From the NCBI GenBank assembly GCA_964035545.1, contig OZ037766.1, positions 4,751,722 through 4,815,721 on the forward strand: 64,000 nucleotides of DNA. Direction: 5' to 3'. Each line of letters starts with the position of its first letter. Within the stretch, counting starts at the first letter, position 1. Source of the DNA: Bugula neritina. Taxonomy: Eukaryota > Bryozoa > Gymnolaemata > Cheilostomatida > Bugulidae. This document shows, in pieces, positions 27,001-37,723 of this stretch. Both the position numbers and the translations under genes were made by a program. The notes beneath the pieces are model-generated. The model made no database searches and was not told where the DNA came from. It saw nothing but the letters and a program-made list of their open reading frames with translations.

Positions 27001-29353
27001 AAGTTTCAATAAACTGCTGAAAAACTAATAGCATTTAAGATGGTTCTTTGTTAGAAATATTTATACTTCAACATTTCTAGCAGAGCTTACAGAGTTCACT
27101 CACCACACGGAGGTTGCCAAGCCACTGCCAAAATCCAGCACATTCTGAGGTCTAAATTCAGGGTCAATGGCTGATATCTGTAACCATAGAAACATACACA
27201 ATGAATTCTAAACAATATAAAAAAATAAAATCTTTTTTCAAGTTTTAATACTACAAATTAAACAATTTGACAACAGAATCAAAGTTTAACCTACAGCTAC
27301 TGGAAGTCTATAGAAATTATAACTTCAGGAACACCTTAGACATCAGATGGGTTTAAATTCTATTAACTGCAAGCACTTTCAAACAGCAGAACTGGTACCT
27401 CTGACATGATGCTGTACCACACAGCATAGTTGGAGAGAAGATGACTACTCATGTACACCACACTTAGGTAGGCATCCAAATGCAGTGGCCTCCAATTATA
27501 TATTGACTTCTTCATTTGCTGCAGGGCTATCTTGCGTATACCAGCCATTTCCTGAACAGAAGTAGTAATGAGTCATTACAGACTAAAAGTTTTCGTATTA
27601 TTGCAGAATAGAGAACAGAATACTAAACAAATCTTCATTTTTTGGACATGAATTTATTGAAATTTGCGGATTGATTTCTACAAAATTTCTCACTACCAAA
27701 CATGAAATAAATTGCATTTTTTGAAATTCCTATTCTCCTCCCTTTCATAGCAGACACTATTCAAGTATTCATGTTTGAACTGACAGATGAAAGCCAGATC
27801 CTGTGGAGCAAAGACGTGGATGCTGACAGCACTCTCTGGTATGAGATTTTTAGCATCTGATCTGGAGATGTAGATATTAATGCTTGTTACATGTTATTTG
27901 CCAAATATTATATTTAACTTACAAGCCCCATGCTAAAAGCCACCCAGACTACTAATGTGCAAACCATTGGACTTATGAAGCAATACAACTAACATTTAGA
28001 TCATACCTTCTCTATTTCCTCCTCATTCAAAAGCTCACTACTAGTTTGTTGAAGCTTTGCGGAGGTCAGCTTATATTCCAGCTCTTGGCCGATTTTCTTC
28101 ATTTCATCTTGCTCCAAAGGCACACGCTTGTTCCACAGATGGCGGCGCATCTTCTTGGCTTCTGCTAGCACGTTATTGATTGGATACTCTAAAAGTGTAA
28201 GAACCAATGAAAAGGATTGGTACACATATAGCACATGTTTAGAAATATCCCTTACAAAAAAATCTTTACATTAAATAGTGAACAGTAGAAATAGCAGTAT
28301 GTGTAGTTTTCTGTTCTCAGCAATAAAACAAACTGATTAATAGGATTTTGTTGGAGTTGTGCTGTCCTACAAAGCACGTGCAGTAGCCTTGTATTATATA
28401 CAATTTCATTTAAAATCTGAGCAATAGCAAAAACACTTGAAAATAATAATCCTATTTTTGTATTCAAAAACACTCTAAAAATGCTAGTTTTGATTCAAAT
28501 ATATTTAATCTAAATAAAAAATTTGTGTAAAATATCACTATATATTTGAAAATGCTTAAGACGGTTAGTTTGATTAATACAAGTTAACTAATAAATAAAT
28601 TTGCCTAGAGACATGTACAATCTATATATAATCACACTTATGACTCATCTACAGTACTTAAAATTGAAACTAACGTTCGAACAAAGTCCGGGCAGCATCA
28701 ATAAACTTCTTTGGGGGCACGACATCTTTACGGAGTCCAGCCCCGGGATAGGCTGCATATTTGTTGCGAGGGTGCAGCTGCTGCATAATATCTCTATATT
28801 TCTCTATGAAATCTGTGGACGCTGGCATTCTAATGACCTTGTTAGTTGCCTGAATTACAATCACCAGATGGTTATAGTAAACAAAATTCCTAGCATAAAA
28901 ATATGACTTTTAAAAAAGCAACAAATACACTATTATCAATATAGATACTGTGATTATACTAGCAAAGCTAAAAGTGTATTGTATATCAAATAAATGACAT
29001 AGTTTAATTAGCATACATATGAAATGTGAGTAAAGGTCATTCCATGTTTGTTTGTTGTAAAGCAGAACATACGGTGAAATTATAATGGTCCCCTTTAACC
29101 GCTGTGGTTTAATTATAATAATATACGTAAAAAAGTCTGCAAGTCTTGTATGAAGTTAAAACAAATCCTATGAAAGGGATAGGATTTCAGCTTTTATTTC
29201 ATATAAAATACTCTGTAAGTGTCCTGGGTTCTGAGTCAACCAGAAGAGTTACGATTAGAAATTAGTTCTTGTAGCTCTTACATGGGTTCGTTGACTCAAC
29301 ATCCGCCTCACATCTGATCTGAACTTGAATAGCTTAGTTTGCCAGTTTATCAT
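24042..29353 (-). CDS. METTL17: METTL17 / Rsm22-family mitochondrial ribosome assembly factor, about 513 aa, 13 exons
   Basis: Exons, high to low: 29282-29353, 28675-28849, 28007-28188, 27399-27551, 27104-27177, 26598-26689, 26432-26511, 25928-26104, 25538-25579, 25211-25327, 24944-24993, 24482-24643, 24042-24207; total 1542 nt. Exon 1 (MINWQTKLFKFRSDVRRML) is a basic amphipathic mitochondrial presequence. The Rossmann motif I VLDFGSG is at 207-213, as in METTL17 (MDFGSGTG). Further family blocks are VFFRQ-like VYFRQQL, SGHTLLELP and LVEIGTPYGHSL. The [4Fe-4S]-type cysteines of the family are present: C350 (CPHEKPC), C356, C366 and CQLC at 437-440. The protein acts on the mitochondrial small ribosomal subunit. 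The end of exon 8 is uncertain: donor GTTGGT at 25927 keeps phase, while the neighbouring GTACAT would not. The Asp/Ser-rich C-terminal tail is lineage-specific. Confidence 0.92.
26739..26871. repeat. TATA-rich palindromic repeats in a METTL17 intron
   Basis: Alternating TATAGTATATATACTAT runs are followed by an exact inverted repeat: ACATGGACTATATA at about 26833-26846 and its complement at 26858-26871. Together these could fold into hairpins. No coding content. Confidence 0.75.
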
Positions 29354-30303
29354 TTTGGAACACAGCTGAAACCTTTGAAGAAGAAGCAGTTGGCTAAAGT
29401 CTTTTTTTAAATTAATTTATTCTTTATATTTCAGCTGAGTACAACCATATCTTTAACCTCTAACTACGTCCTCGTGTCACTAGAAAGCTGAAGACTGACT
29501 GATGTTTGAACGCTGTACGAATGTACTCTACAATGAGGACAAAGATATCTATAAAAATGTTACATTAAGGTACCTTAGAAAACGATATAAAAAGTTTCAG
29601 AGGCAAAACATCTTCAAACCATTCACAGAATAGCTTACAATTTGTTTCACTAGTCCAAAATATTTTGGCTAGCTACTAAAATTAGCTGATGAGCTATAGA
29701 TATACTCTTTATGTGCAGATGATGTTTAAATATATTTGACTACTTTAAAATTTGAAATTGAATGAATATAATGTAGACTAGTTTAAAAAAAATATACTAT
29801 ATTATATTATTTCAAAAAAATTAGGCATCTTATGGATAATGACTTCAGTAAACTTTTAGAGCAATGTTTTCAATGAGTCATATTATGCATATGGCTTCAG
29901 TTATTTACCTATGCATGGCTTCAGTTAGACACCTATGCACATGGATCCACATGAATTCAAACTAAATGCAGTTTAGTATCAAAATCATGAATTTTTCAGT
30001 TCTTAATGTTTTTAAATAGAGTCGTCTAAATGAAAGTCGTCTATCTGAACTGAAACCGTACTACTACTAGTAGCAGTTCAATGAAAACTGAAATAAGCCT
30101 AAGCTTAGGGTTTTTCCAGAGCTTAGCCTGGCACAATGCAAATTGAAATTGAAATTGAAATACCAAATTTAAATTATAATAATAAAAATAAAAAACTTTA
30201 AATTCAAATTTAATTAATCGTCATCATAATGTCATAATGATTATCATTAATTTAATTTTAGGAATTAATATTATACTAATACATTATATTTATAGTTATA
30301 GTA
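29354..30303. other. Region upstream of METTL17
   Basis: Contains the METTL17 promoter and 5'UTR on the minus strand. A TCATCATAATG/TCATAATGATTATCATTAA block lies at about 30220-30250. No other gene seen. Confidence 0.5.
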
Positions 30304-30314
30304 ATAAGTAGACT

Positions 30315-30523
30315 AGGACGCAGCCGTGGTCTAAGGGTTAGAGCGTTTGCCTAGTAGTAAGCACGAAGTCATGGGTTCGAGCGTGGACAAAGGCCATTGG
30401 TGATGTTAGGAAGAGCATCCAGTCATAATTGCTCCCTTGCCCCATCTGAATAAGTCCTTAGCCTGATTCAACAAAAACCTCTTTCATCAGGGTTTTCTCA
30501 CAGGGATGGCGTGAGTAATAACT
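30315..30523 (+). mobile_element. tRNA-derived SINE flanked by an 11-bp target duplication
   Basis: The 5' part is tRNA-like. An A box TGGTCTAAGGG (fits TRGYNNANNNG) lies at about 30327-30337 and a B box GGTTCGAGCG at about 30374. It is followed by a non-tRNA body containing GATGTTAGGAAGAGCATCCAG, similar to the conserved tails seen in some invertebrate SINEs. The 209-bp element is bounded by the perfect direct repeat ATAAGTAGACT at 30304-30314 and 30524-30534, showing retrotransposition. No poly(A) tail is present, suggesting an RTE-like partner. The tRNA portion has degenerate stems and is not called as a functional tRNA. Confidence 0.8.
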
Positions 30524-30534
30524 ATAAGTAGACT

Positions 30535-31399
30535 GCAGAGGCAGATCCAAATGTCAATAAATATAATTAATAAAATTACTATCAGATTAAAATAATCACG
30601 TAATTAGTTTTAAATGGCCTCTGGAAAAAGATTAAGAATAAAGTCTAAAAGTAAAAGTAAAAGTGCACCTAAAAGTAAAAGACTAAAACTGTAAGTGTAA
30701 GAGTAAGAGTAAGTGTAGCTGCAGGAGTGTCAATCTTCAAGTTTTACTGAAAGTTTTAGTCTCTGCAACTGCAACACTAAAAGTAACACCAACTGTGAGG
30801 CGCATACACGGTACACTTTAAAGCTGACTTCACACTTTACAGTTACTGTCAGTGTCACTGTCACACTCACTGTCAGTGTGAGTGTCCATCACAGTCACTG
30901 AGTCACTGTCAGTTTGAGTCAATAACTATAAGATTAACTCTTTTGGCTTTTACTTACAGTGACGTTCACTTCTTTTTTGCCCGAGCATATTATTCAAAGT
31001 GGAGTAGTGCCTATTATACTCTTATTAAATACTAGCTATTATTACTATTAGCTATTATTCCTGTATTTTTGCTTACAATTATAATTATTATATCACTCCG
31101 AAAAAAGCAACAGCATGAGATTGAGTTAAGCTGGGTTTGTAAACAGCACGCAAGACAATATGTATATAGACTTACATGTAGAACTGTATTGTGCATCCAA
31201 TATTTACCTATCTAATTCATTTTCAATTTGGAGTTGTCTATTTTTACTGTGAAGCAATAACTCTGTAGTTCTTGTCATGCGAAAATGCAGATCTGCAACA
31301 TTTTTTCAGATTGCAAGGTGCTGTTTAAATTGGTTATTATATCATTTATGTTTATGAGCAATGAATGAGTTTGAGCACAAATTTTCATGTAGGTTGTAT
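30535..31399. other. Intergenic cryptically simple DNA
   Basis: Contains AAAAGT/GTAAGA-type runs at about 30640-30720 and TCACTGTCAGTGTGAGTG-type runs at 30838-30915. No coding exon. Ends at the retrotransposon target site. Confidence 0.55.
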
Positions 31400-31705
31400 T
31401 GTTATAGTTTTCAGATTTAGGGTTGATGTGCTATCCAGAGAGTCTATTTATCTAGTATAGAACTGCACCAGGCTAAGTCGAGTGAACGAGTATATTTTAT
31501 ACACAACTATACATTACAAAAACACGATACATTATTTCCAACAAGTTACACATCTAATCTATTTCATACTCTAGCTTCGACTGAGTTAGCAGCGGGAAAC
31601 TACAATTGCTGCTAACTATCAACTACGCTAATTGGCTATCCATTGTTCCGGGTCAATTACGCGACCCTACATGTTGTGCTGCTGGTAGTTCCACGAACCA
31701 CCACA
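31400..31705 (-). repeat. 3' LTR of the Ty3/gypsy element
   Basis: 306 bp, starting TG and ending CA when read on the plus strand. By eye it is identical to the copy at 38597-38902. A TATAAAA motif (element sense) lies near 31491-31502. Confidence 0.97.
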
Positions 31706-31716
31706 CCGCCCCCACC
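31706..31716 (-). other. Polypurine-like tract next to the 3' LTR
   Basis: In element sense the bases immediately before the 3' LTR read GGTGGGGGCGG, a G-rich stretch in the position where the plus-strand primer is expected. It is not a pure purine run, so the assignment rests on position. Confidence 0.55.
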
Positions 31717-31990
31717 AGCAGAAAGCCATCTTTCTGATATATATAAAAAAAACATTCAATAGTAATTGTATACATCAGTGGACAAAATAATACATAATAT
31801 ACAGGAAGAGACATAATAATAGACAGAGTCATGGTAACGATCCGTTGCATACAATTGGCCAGCTGTAGATAGACGAGGAATACTAGCTAGCTGTGGTAGT
31901 AGACAAGGATTAACCTGTCTAGCAGTTAAGCATTTGCACGAGTTTGGTTCCTCACCAAATGTGGAGTTGCGGAGTATTCTGGGTAGCATA

Positions 31991-32778
31991 CTAGAGTCCT
32001 TGTTGGGCACGCCGGTGCTTGGCTTGGCATGTACGCAGTTTCCGTTTCATACGGCATACGGATCCCTTCAGCTGGAAGAGTCCTGTGGTAGTGTTAAGTA
32101 GATCTGGTGCCAGCTGGGTGAACTCTTCTTGTAGTCGTAGGAGGCGTTCTTCTACTGTAGCTAGTCGTACTGGGTCTGGGGACGGTGTCCGTCTGCGGCG
32201 TAAGGGTGGACTGGGGGACCTGGTCCGTCTCTTCGCCGGGGTAGGGGAGATCTCTCCTTCTTCTGGATATGTAGTTTCCTCGGGGGTGTATGTAATTGGA
32301 GGGCGGTCAGACACCAACGGAGATTGTTGTCGGGCGTTGTCTAACACACGTTGGAACCCCGAGGATAGAACTGCTAATAGCATGGCCTTCTTTACCAGAG
32401 GTCGTATATATGTGAGGAACTCCGGGTACAGCTTAGCGTCGACCACATAGTTTTCTCCAGGGAAACAGCCCGCCGCTCTGTGTCTGGTGACGGGGTAGGG
32501 ATACACATCATTGTACCCGCAGGGGCAGAAGGTCAGTAGGAGATGAGCATTGACGTGTAGTTTAAGGGAGCGGTGAGAGGCGCAATCTTCACCACAGATC
32601 TGGCATCTCGTCCGTCCTCTGGACCCCCAGGCTGTTTCTATTTCTTCTTCGGTTTGTGGGGACACCCACCGCCAACGGCGGCGTAGTGGCTCAGGCCGGT
32701 CACCACTAGCATAGTCCTCCGGATACGGAGCGGGAAGTGTTCTATCCCGTACCCTGGTTGTAGCGGGTCGAGTGTAAT
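31991..32778 (-). CDS. Third ORF of the retrotransposon: zinc-finger and coiled-coil protein, probably from a spliced mRNA
   Basis: Lies downstream of pol, where related retroelements carry env. Without splicing, an in-frame Met sits at 32812. The better model starts at the 3' splice site at 32779/32778, preceded by a consensus branch point and pyrimidine-rich tract, and joins to a donor at 38523/38522 in gag (276 aa in total). The protein has a canonical C2H2 finger (C-x2-C-x12-H-x3-H, starting CQIC), an adjacent Cys/His cluster (CPCG ... HRAAGC), an Arg/Ser/Pro-rich basic region (RSPSPPLRRRRTPSPDP), and a C-terminal predicted coiled coil followed by a Lys/Arg-rich tail. No signal peptide or membrane segment is present, so it is not an envelope. 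A nucleic-acid-binding accessory role is inferred. Confidence 0.8.
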
Positions 32779-32804
32779 CTGAAAAAGTTTCAACAGTGTT
32801 AGTA
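32779..32804 (-). promoter_or_regulatory. Branch point and 3' splice site before the third ORF
   Basis: In element sense, TACTAAC (32804-32798) is followed by a T-rich tract and TTTTTCAG, with cleavage after 32779. The presumptive branch A at 32799 is 20 nt from the AG. TACTAAC is the perfect branch consensus, and the combination is unlikely to arise in coding sequence by chance. Confidence 0.7.
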
Positions 32805-33091
32805 CAGTACACTGCTGTGTTGTCAGCTTGAACAGCTTGGCAACTCCTAATTCAGTTACCTCGTAGAGATTAATGATAGTGAATAGTCAGATAGAACCGT
32901 ATTGCAATGAGATTATAAAAATCTCTAAGTCAAACTGAGTTCTTACTACGGTATTTCACTAACCTATCTCCAGCTCGATTGACTCAGTGAGTCAGAGCTG
33001 AGCGATGCAATCTAGTTTCGTATTAAGATATAGTTAACTCACCCCACGATCTGTTGTCGTAAGACATACTGAATATGTGAAATGGTTTGAA

Positions 33092-36000
33092 CTACTGCTT
33101 AGAAACACGTCTACTCTTGACTGCATCAGCGTATGAAAAGATCGAGCAACGTGGTTGGGGTGCGTGATTAAGACTTTGTGCACCCGGCGGATGAATTTTA
33201 TTTCTATTTCCGCCGATGTAAAAGTTGATATTTCCGTGGTGTTGACAACTCCCACATTTGCTCGATTCTTTTCTCGTACGGCTTTCCCCTAGACTTTCAT
33301 GCGTGCCGCTTTTAACGCAGTCACATACGAAGTCCTTCAAGTATGCGGGGGGTTGCCTCGTACGCTGTCCCCTTTCTAGGGGGGGTGGCACGCTTGCCGG
33401 TTCGTTAGTAGGGGCCTCTAATGGCGTCTCTACTTCACCGTCAGCAGTCACCTCTTCTTGTTCTCCGGATGGAGCCCCTCCCTCCGTGGGGGTTTGCACT
33501 TCCGGAACCGGCTCGGTTTCTGGAAGTGATGGAATTAGACTTGGCGGTGGCGGACACGCTTCTGTTGGTAGAAGCTGCCGCTCCTCTCTCACCAAGTTTT
33601 CTTCCCGCGGTATGACCACTTCGTATTCAGGTCCATGCCGCCGTCGCCCGCGCGTTGTTGTCTGCCTCCTGGGCTCTAACAACGGGGGGGCTTCTCCCAC
33701 TCCGCCGGGGCTAGCCCAATACGGTTTCAAGCGAGACTCATTCTGGATAGATACCTGTCCTGAGCGCTCGATCTTGTACGTATGATTGGGCATAGCCTCG
33801 ACGACCACGTAGGGGCCTACGAACTTAGGCTTCAGCTTATTAGCCTGTCCGCGGCGCCTACGGTAATTGACCATCCACACCTTATCTCCCCTTTGATAGA
33901 GAGGGGGTTCATCGGAATCTTCGTGCCGCACCTTCCACTGCTGTTGACGCAGTATTTCGTGTGCGGCCTTCATCCGTTCCACTAGTTCACTGGCATACTC
34001 ATGGACTGAGTTATCCTGCTCTGGAACGTGATAGGTGAGATGGTCAGGGACACGAGTCTCCCTCCCGAGCATCAAGAGGTTTGGGGTCTCACCAGTACTG
34101 GTGTGTGGGGTGCTACGGTATGCACGCATGACTTGCGGCAACACCGTATCCCATTCCTCTTGACCTCGTCCAAGGAGGAGACTCCGGAGCGCATCACCTA
34201 GCATCCGGTTGTTGCGCTCCACCACCCCGTTACCTTGAGGGTGGTAGGGGGTGGTCCTGCTCTGATTTACTCCCCAGAGGTGGCAAAGGTCGCTCATCAG
34301 TTGAGACTGGAATTGAGCGCCTTGATCAGAGTGTATCTGTTCGGGAAGCCCAAAATAACAGAATACATGTTGGTCTAGTGCCCTGGCCACTGTTGGGGCT
34401 GATGCATCTGGGATAGCCAGAGCATCCGCCCACCTAGTAAAGTGGTCGGTTAGTACTAGAATCCAATTATTGCCTCTGGGGGTCAGGGGCATGGGTCCGA
34501 CCAGGTCTACAGCGACTACTTGCCAGGGCCTACCAGCATATAGCCTCCGCCGTCCTGTTTCACCAGGGGGGCGGCTATGCTTACTGGCCTGGCAGATCTC
34601 ACACTGTTTGACTCTGAGCCGGACGTCACGCTCCATCTGCGGCCAATACCACCGGAGTCGTAATTTGGACATCACTCGCTTGACCCCTGCGTGGGCCTGC
34701 TTGTGAGTATCCCAAATCAACTCACGGCGGATGGCTGTGGGACAGACTACCCTCTTCCTTTCCGGGTGTCTGCCGCTGGCAGCTAGAGAGATGGTTAGCA
34801 ACCCATCCTGCCCGATCCGCAGCGAGTCCCAACGCTGACAGTATAGCCGGAACTCGGCGCATCCCTGTCGTATGCGTTCCTCGCTGGGTCGTCGCCCTTC
34901 CCGTTTGGCCCGGTATATGTCTGCCACGACTCCAGGCAGCTCTTCTTGGAGCTTCTTCAGCTCTCGAACATTACCGGCCAATACAGGGTTGGCGCGGAGG
35001 TTTTGTATATCCTCCGGGGACTCATCAACTCTTTGTTTGAGTTGACCTTGATCCCAGTCAAACGGTGCTCCGTGATGAGCCAGCGTCTCCAACTCGCATC
35101 GCGGGGGACCTCCATCCCTCCTCTCGATGTTGAGACACTGTTTGCAACCTCCGTCAGGTCGGCGATTCAACCCATCCGCATTGCTGTGTCTCTTGCCCGG
35201 TCGATGTTCGATCCGGTATGAGAATTCAGCTAGGATTTCGAGCCACCGGGCGACCTGACTAGAGGGCTCTGCTCTCCTGCACAGCCAGATCAGCGAGGCA
35301 TGATCCGTACGCAGCCGGAACTTCCTGCCATATAGGTATGGTCTGAAGTGCTTCACTGACTTGATTACTGCCAGCAGCTCCTTGCGGGTAGTGCAGTAAT
35401 TTCGTTCAGCGGGAGAGAGAGACTTGCTGTAGTAGGCTACTACTACCTCTCGGCCTTCCTGCACTTGTGACAGCACAGCGCCAACATTCTGGTCACTGGC
35501 GTCCGTGTCAAGGATGTACTCCAGAGTGGGGTCTGGGTAGGCCAAGACGGGCGCCGTTAGTAGGCAGCCCTTGAGGCGGTCGAACGCTTCTTGTTCGACT
35601 GGAGTCTACTGCCACGTCACTCCCTTTGCGGTGAGCCGGTTTAACGGCTGGGCTATGCCCGCAAAGTCTGGTATGTATTGCCTGTAATACCCTACCAGCC
35701 CCAAGAAAGCCCGGAGTCCGGTCAAGTCTTGGGGGGTGACCCAGTCTTCTACTGCCCGTACCTTTTCGGGATCCGTTGCCACGCCGTTTCGGCCGACAAC
35801 GTGCCCCAGGTACTTGACCTCCGGCTGCAATAGAGCGCACTTGGAAGGTTTGAGCTTAAGACCGGCACCTCGGAGTCTCTCGAAAACCTCCTGCAGACGA
35901 CTGACATGTGTCTCGAAGTCTGGAGAGATTACGATGACATCATCGAGGTAGACCAGCAGTGTCTTCCAATGGAGTCCGCTAAGGACTTGTTCCATCAGCC

Positions 36001-37723
36001 TCTGGAAGGTGGCTGGGGCGGAGGTTAACCCGAAGGGCAGCACCTTCCACTTCCACAAACCGTCCCGTGTGATAAACGCCGCTTTCTCTTGGGCGTCGGG
36101 ACTCAGAGGAACCTGCCAATAGCCGCTTAGCAAGTCTAACGTACTGAAGTACTTGCTGCCGGCTAGGGCGTCCAATGACTCGTCAATACGAGGTAGAGGG
36201 TAGGCGTCCTGTATGGTTACGCTATTGAGTTTGCGGTAGTCCACACAGAACCGCCAACTGCCGTCTTTCTTCCGGACCAGTACGACTGGCGAGCTCCACG
36301 CACTATGGGCGGGCTCTATCAGTCCCCGGTCCAGAAGATCCCGTACTTGTCGGCTAACCTCCTTCTCTTTCTCCGGCCCCAGCCTGCGCGTGGGCTGCCG
36401 GACAGGGACTGTCCCTGCAGTCAGCGGTATTTCGTGTCTGACAATTCCAGTCAGTCCCACGTCATGCTCTCCGCTGCTGAACACATCACCGTAGTCGCGT
36501 AGTAACTTAGCCATAGCTTGGCGTTCCCTGTTACTCGCGCAGCCGCCACTGGCTGTTTCATATAACTCCCGGAGATGTGTTGGGACTGCTCCTCGTCCCT
36601 GAATAGGGTGTCGAGGGAGTGCCTCTGTCGCATCATCCAGCGACGGGCCTACGTCTCCCTCCTGAACAGAGTGAAAACGGCCCAGCATCGACCCAGCCGG
36701 GAGCTTGATAGGCTCGGTAAAGGGGTTGACGCACTGCACTAAGATCTCCCCTTGCTCAGTCAGCTGATTCAGACTGCTGGCAAGTTGGATCTTTTCGTGC
36801 GCGCCTTCAACCACCCCGAGTCCAGAGATCCGGCTACTATTCACCCTGCAGTGAATGGTAGCCCGGGAGCGGCCTGGTATGGTACGGTTGCGTACCACTT
36901 GCACACCTCCCACTAAAGGGCAGCCGAACTTGTCGACGCAGGCGAGTTCCCGCCCGGACATCATCATTGCAGATCTGCTAAAATCTATGTGACATCCGTG
37001 CCGTTTAAGGAACGGCATCCCGAGGATAGCATCCTCCTTGAGCTGACTGACGATGAACGTCTCTTGGATCGTTTGATCGCGGACTCGTCCCGTCAGCTCA
37101 ATTATACCATAGAAGGGAAGGCACGACCCGTCAGCTAGGGTGCCGTATTCCCCTTCGTATGCTTCCATCTCGCCCCTGACCCTAGCACTGAGGGTGTCGA
37201 AGAGTTGGCAGCTTAAGAGGTTTGTGGTACAGCCCGAATCAATGAGAAAAGTAACAGCTTTGCCTTCCAGTTTACCGGGCAAGAAATAGCTGTTCCCATG
37301 GGGCTGCACCTGAACTCTCCCTTCAGGCCTTACTCTCGCAGGGAGTACCTCCCTCGCTTTGGGTCGCGAAGGAGGTCTCTTGGGGCGGTGATAGGTAGGC
37401 CTCGGGGGCGCCGAGGCTAGATTCTCAGCTACCTTTGTATGCTCCCATCCAGATTCTTGGACTTGTAGCCCTGTGAATCTGTTGTGAAGGGGCATAGAAA
37501 AGGCAGCCGCGGGGCGAAGCCCCTTGCTGGTCCGTCGTGGCTGTTGCCACTGTTGGTTGCCAGTACGCGGTACCCGTCTGGGTGACCTGCGTTTCTTCTT
37601 CCCTAGAGGTTTCATCGTCGGCCCGCGGAAGGTGGGAACATCTGCGGGCCGCGGTAGTTTAACCCCTGATTTAGGAAGGGACAATATCGGCGGAAATGTC
37701 CTTGATTTCCGCACTCCCAGCAA
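33092..37723 (-). CDS. pol: Ty3/gypsy pol polyprotein with one in-frame amber stop
   Basis: Read in the -1 frame relative to gag; the two frames overlap at 37612-37723. Protease: FLIDSG with its Asp near residue 162 of the open frame. Reverse transcriptase: from LIEPAHSAWSSPVVLV to the active-site YLDDV. RNase H: LDTDASD start, YCTTRKELLAV and LRTDHASL. Integrase: H-H-C-C finger (HKQAHAG ... CEICQASK), then the D,D,E core (AVDLVGPM, HSDQG, NGVVERNN). A GPY module follows (KFVGPYVVVE). A TAG codon at 35606-35608 separates RT from RNase H, in a position where relatives usually have Trp; the frame is otherwise open on both sides. The C-terminal ~200 residues after integrase are Pro/Glu-rich. The protein cannot be made in one piece without readthrough. 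Confidence 0.95.
35606..35608 (-). other. In-frame amber codon within pol
   Basis: TAG lies between Q and T codons at the RT to RNase H boundary. Reading frame is unchanged on either side, so this is a single nonsense change (or readthrough site) and not a frameshift. Confidence 0.9.

Noticed and set aside
30315-30390. A tRNA gene
   Set aside because: A and B boxes are present, but acceptor and anticodon stems do not pair and the unit is part of a 209-bp SINE with a target duplication.
32019-32450. Plus-strand ORF of 143 aa opposite the third retrotransposon ORF
   Set aside because: Antisense shadow of a GC-rich coding region with no domain signature.
31991-32812. Third retrotransposon ORF as an envelope gene starting at 32812
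   Set aside because: No signal peptide, membrane segment or cleavage motif; the Met at 32812 lies upstream of a strong branch point and acceptor, so the upstream residues are probably intronic.
33258-33785. Plus-strand ORF of 175 aa within pol
   Set aside because: Antisense of the Pro/Glu-rich pol C-terminus; low-complexity Ser/Gly-rich translation.
35508-35840. Minus-strand 110-aa ORF in another frame of pol
   Set aside because: Overlaps conserved RT/RNase H coding in the true frame; out-of-frame shadow.
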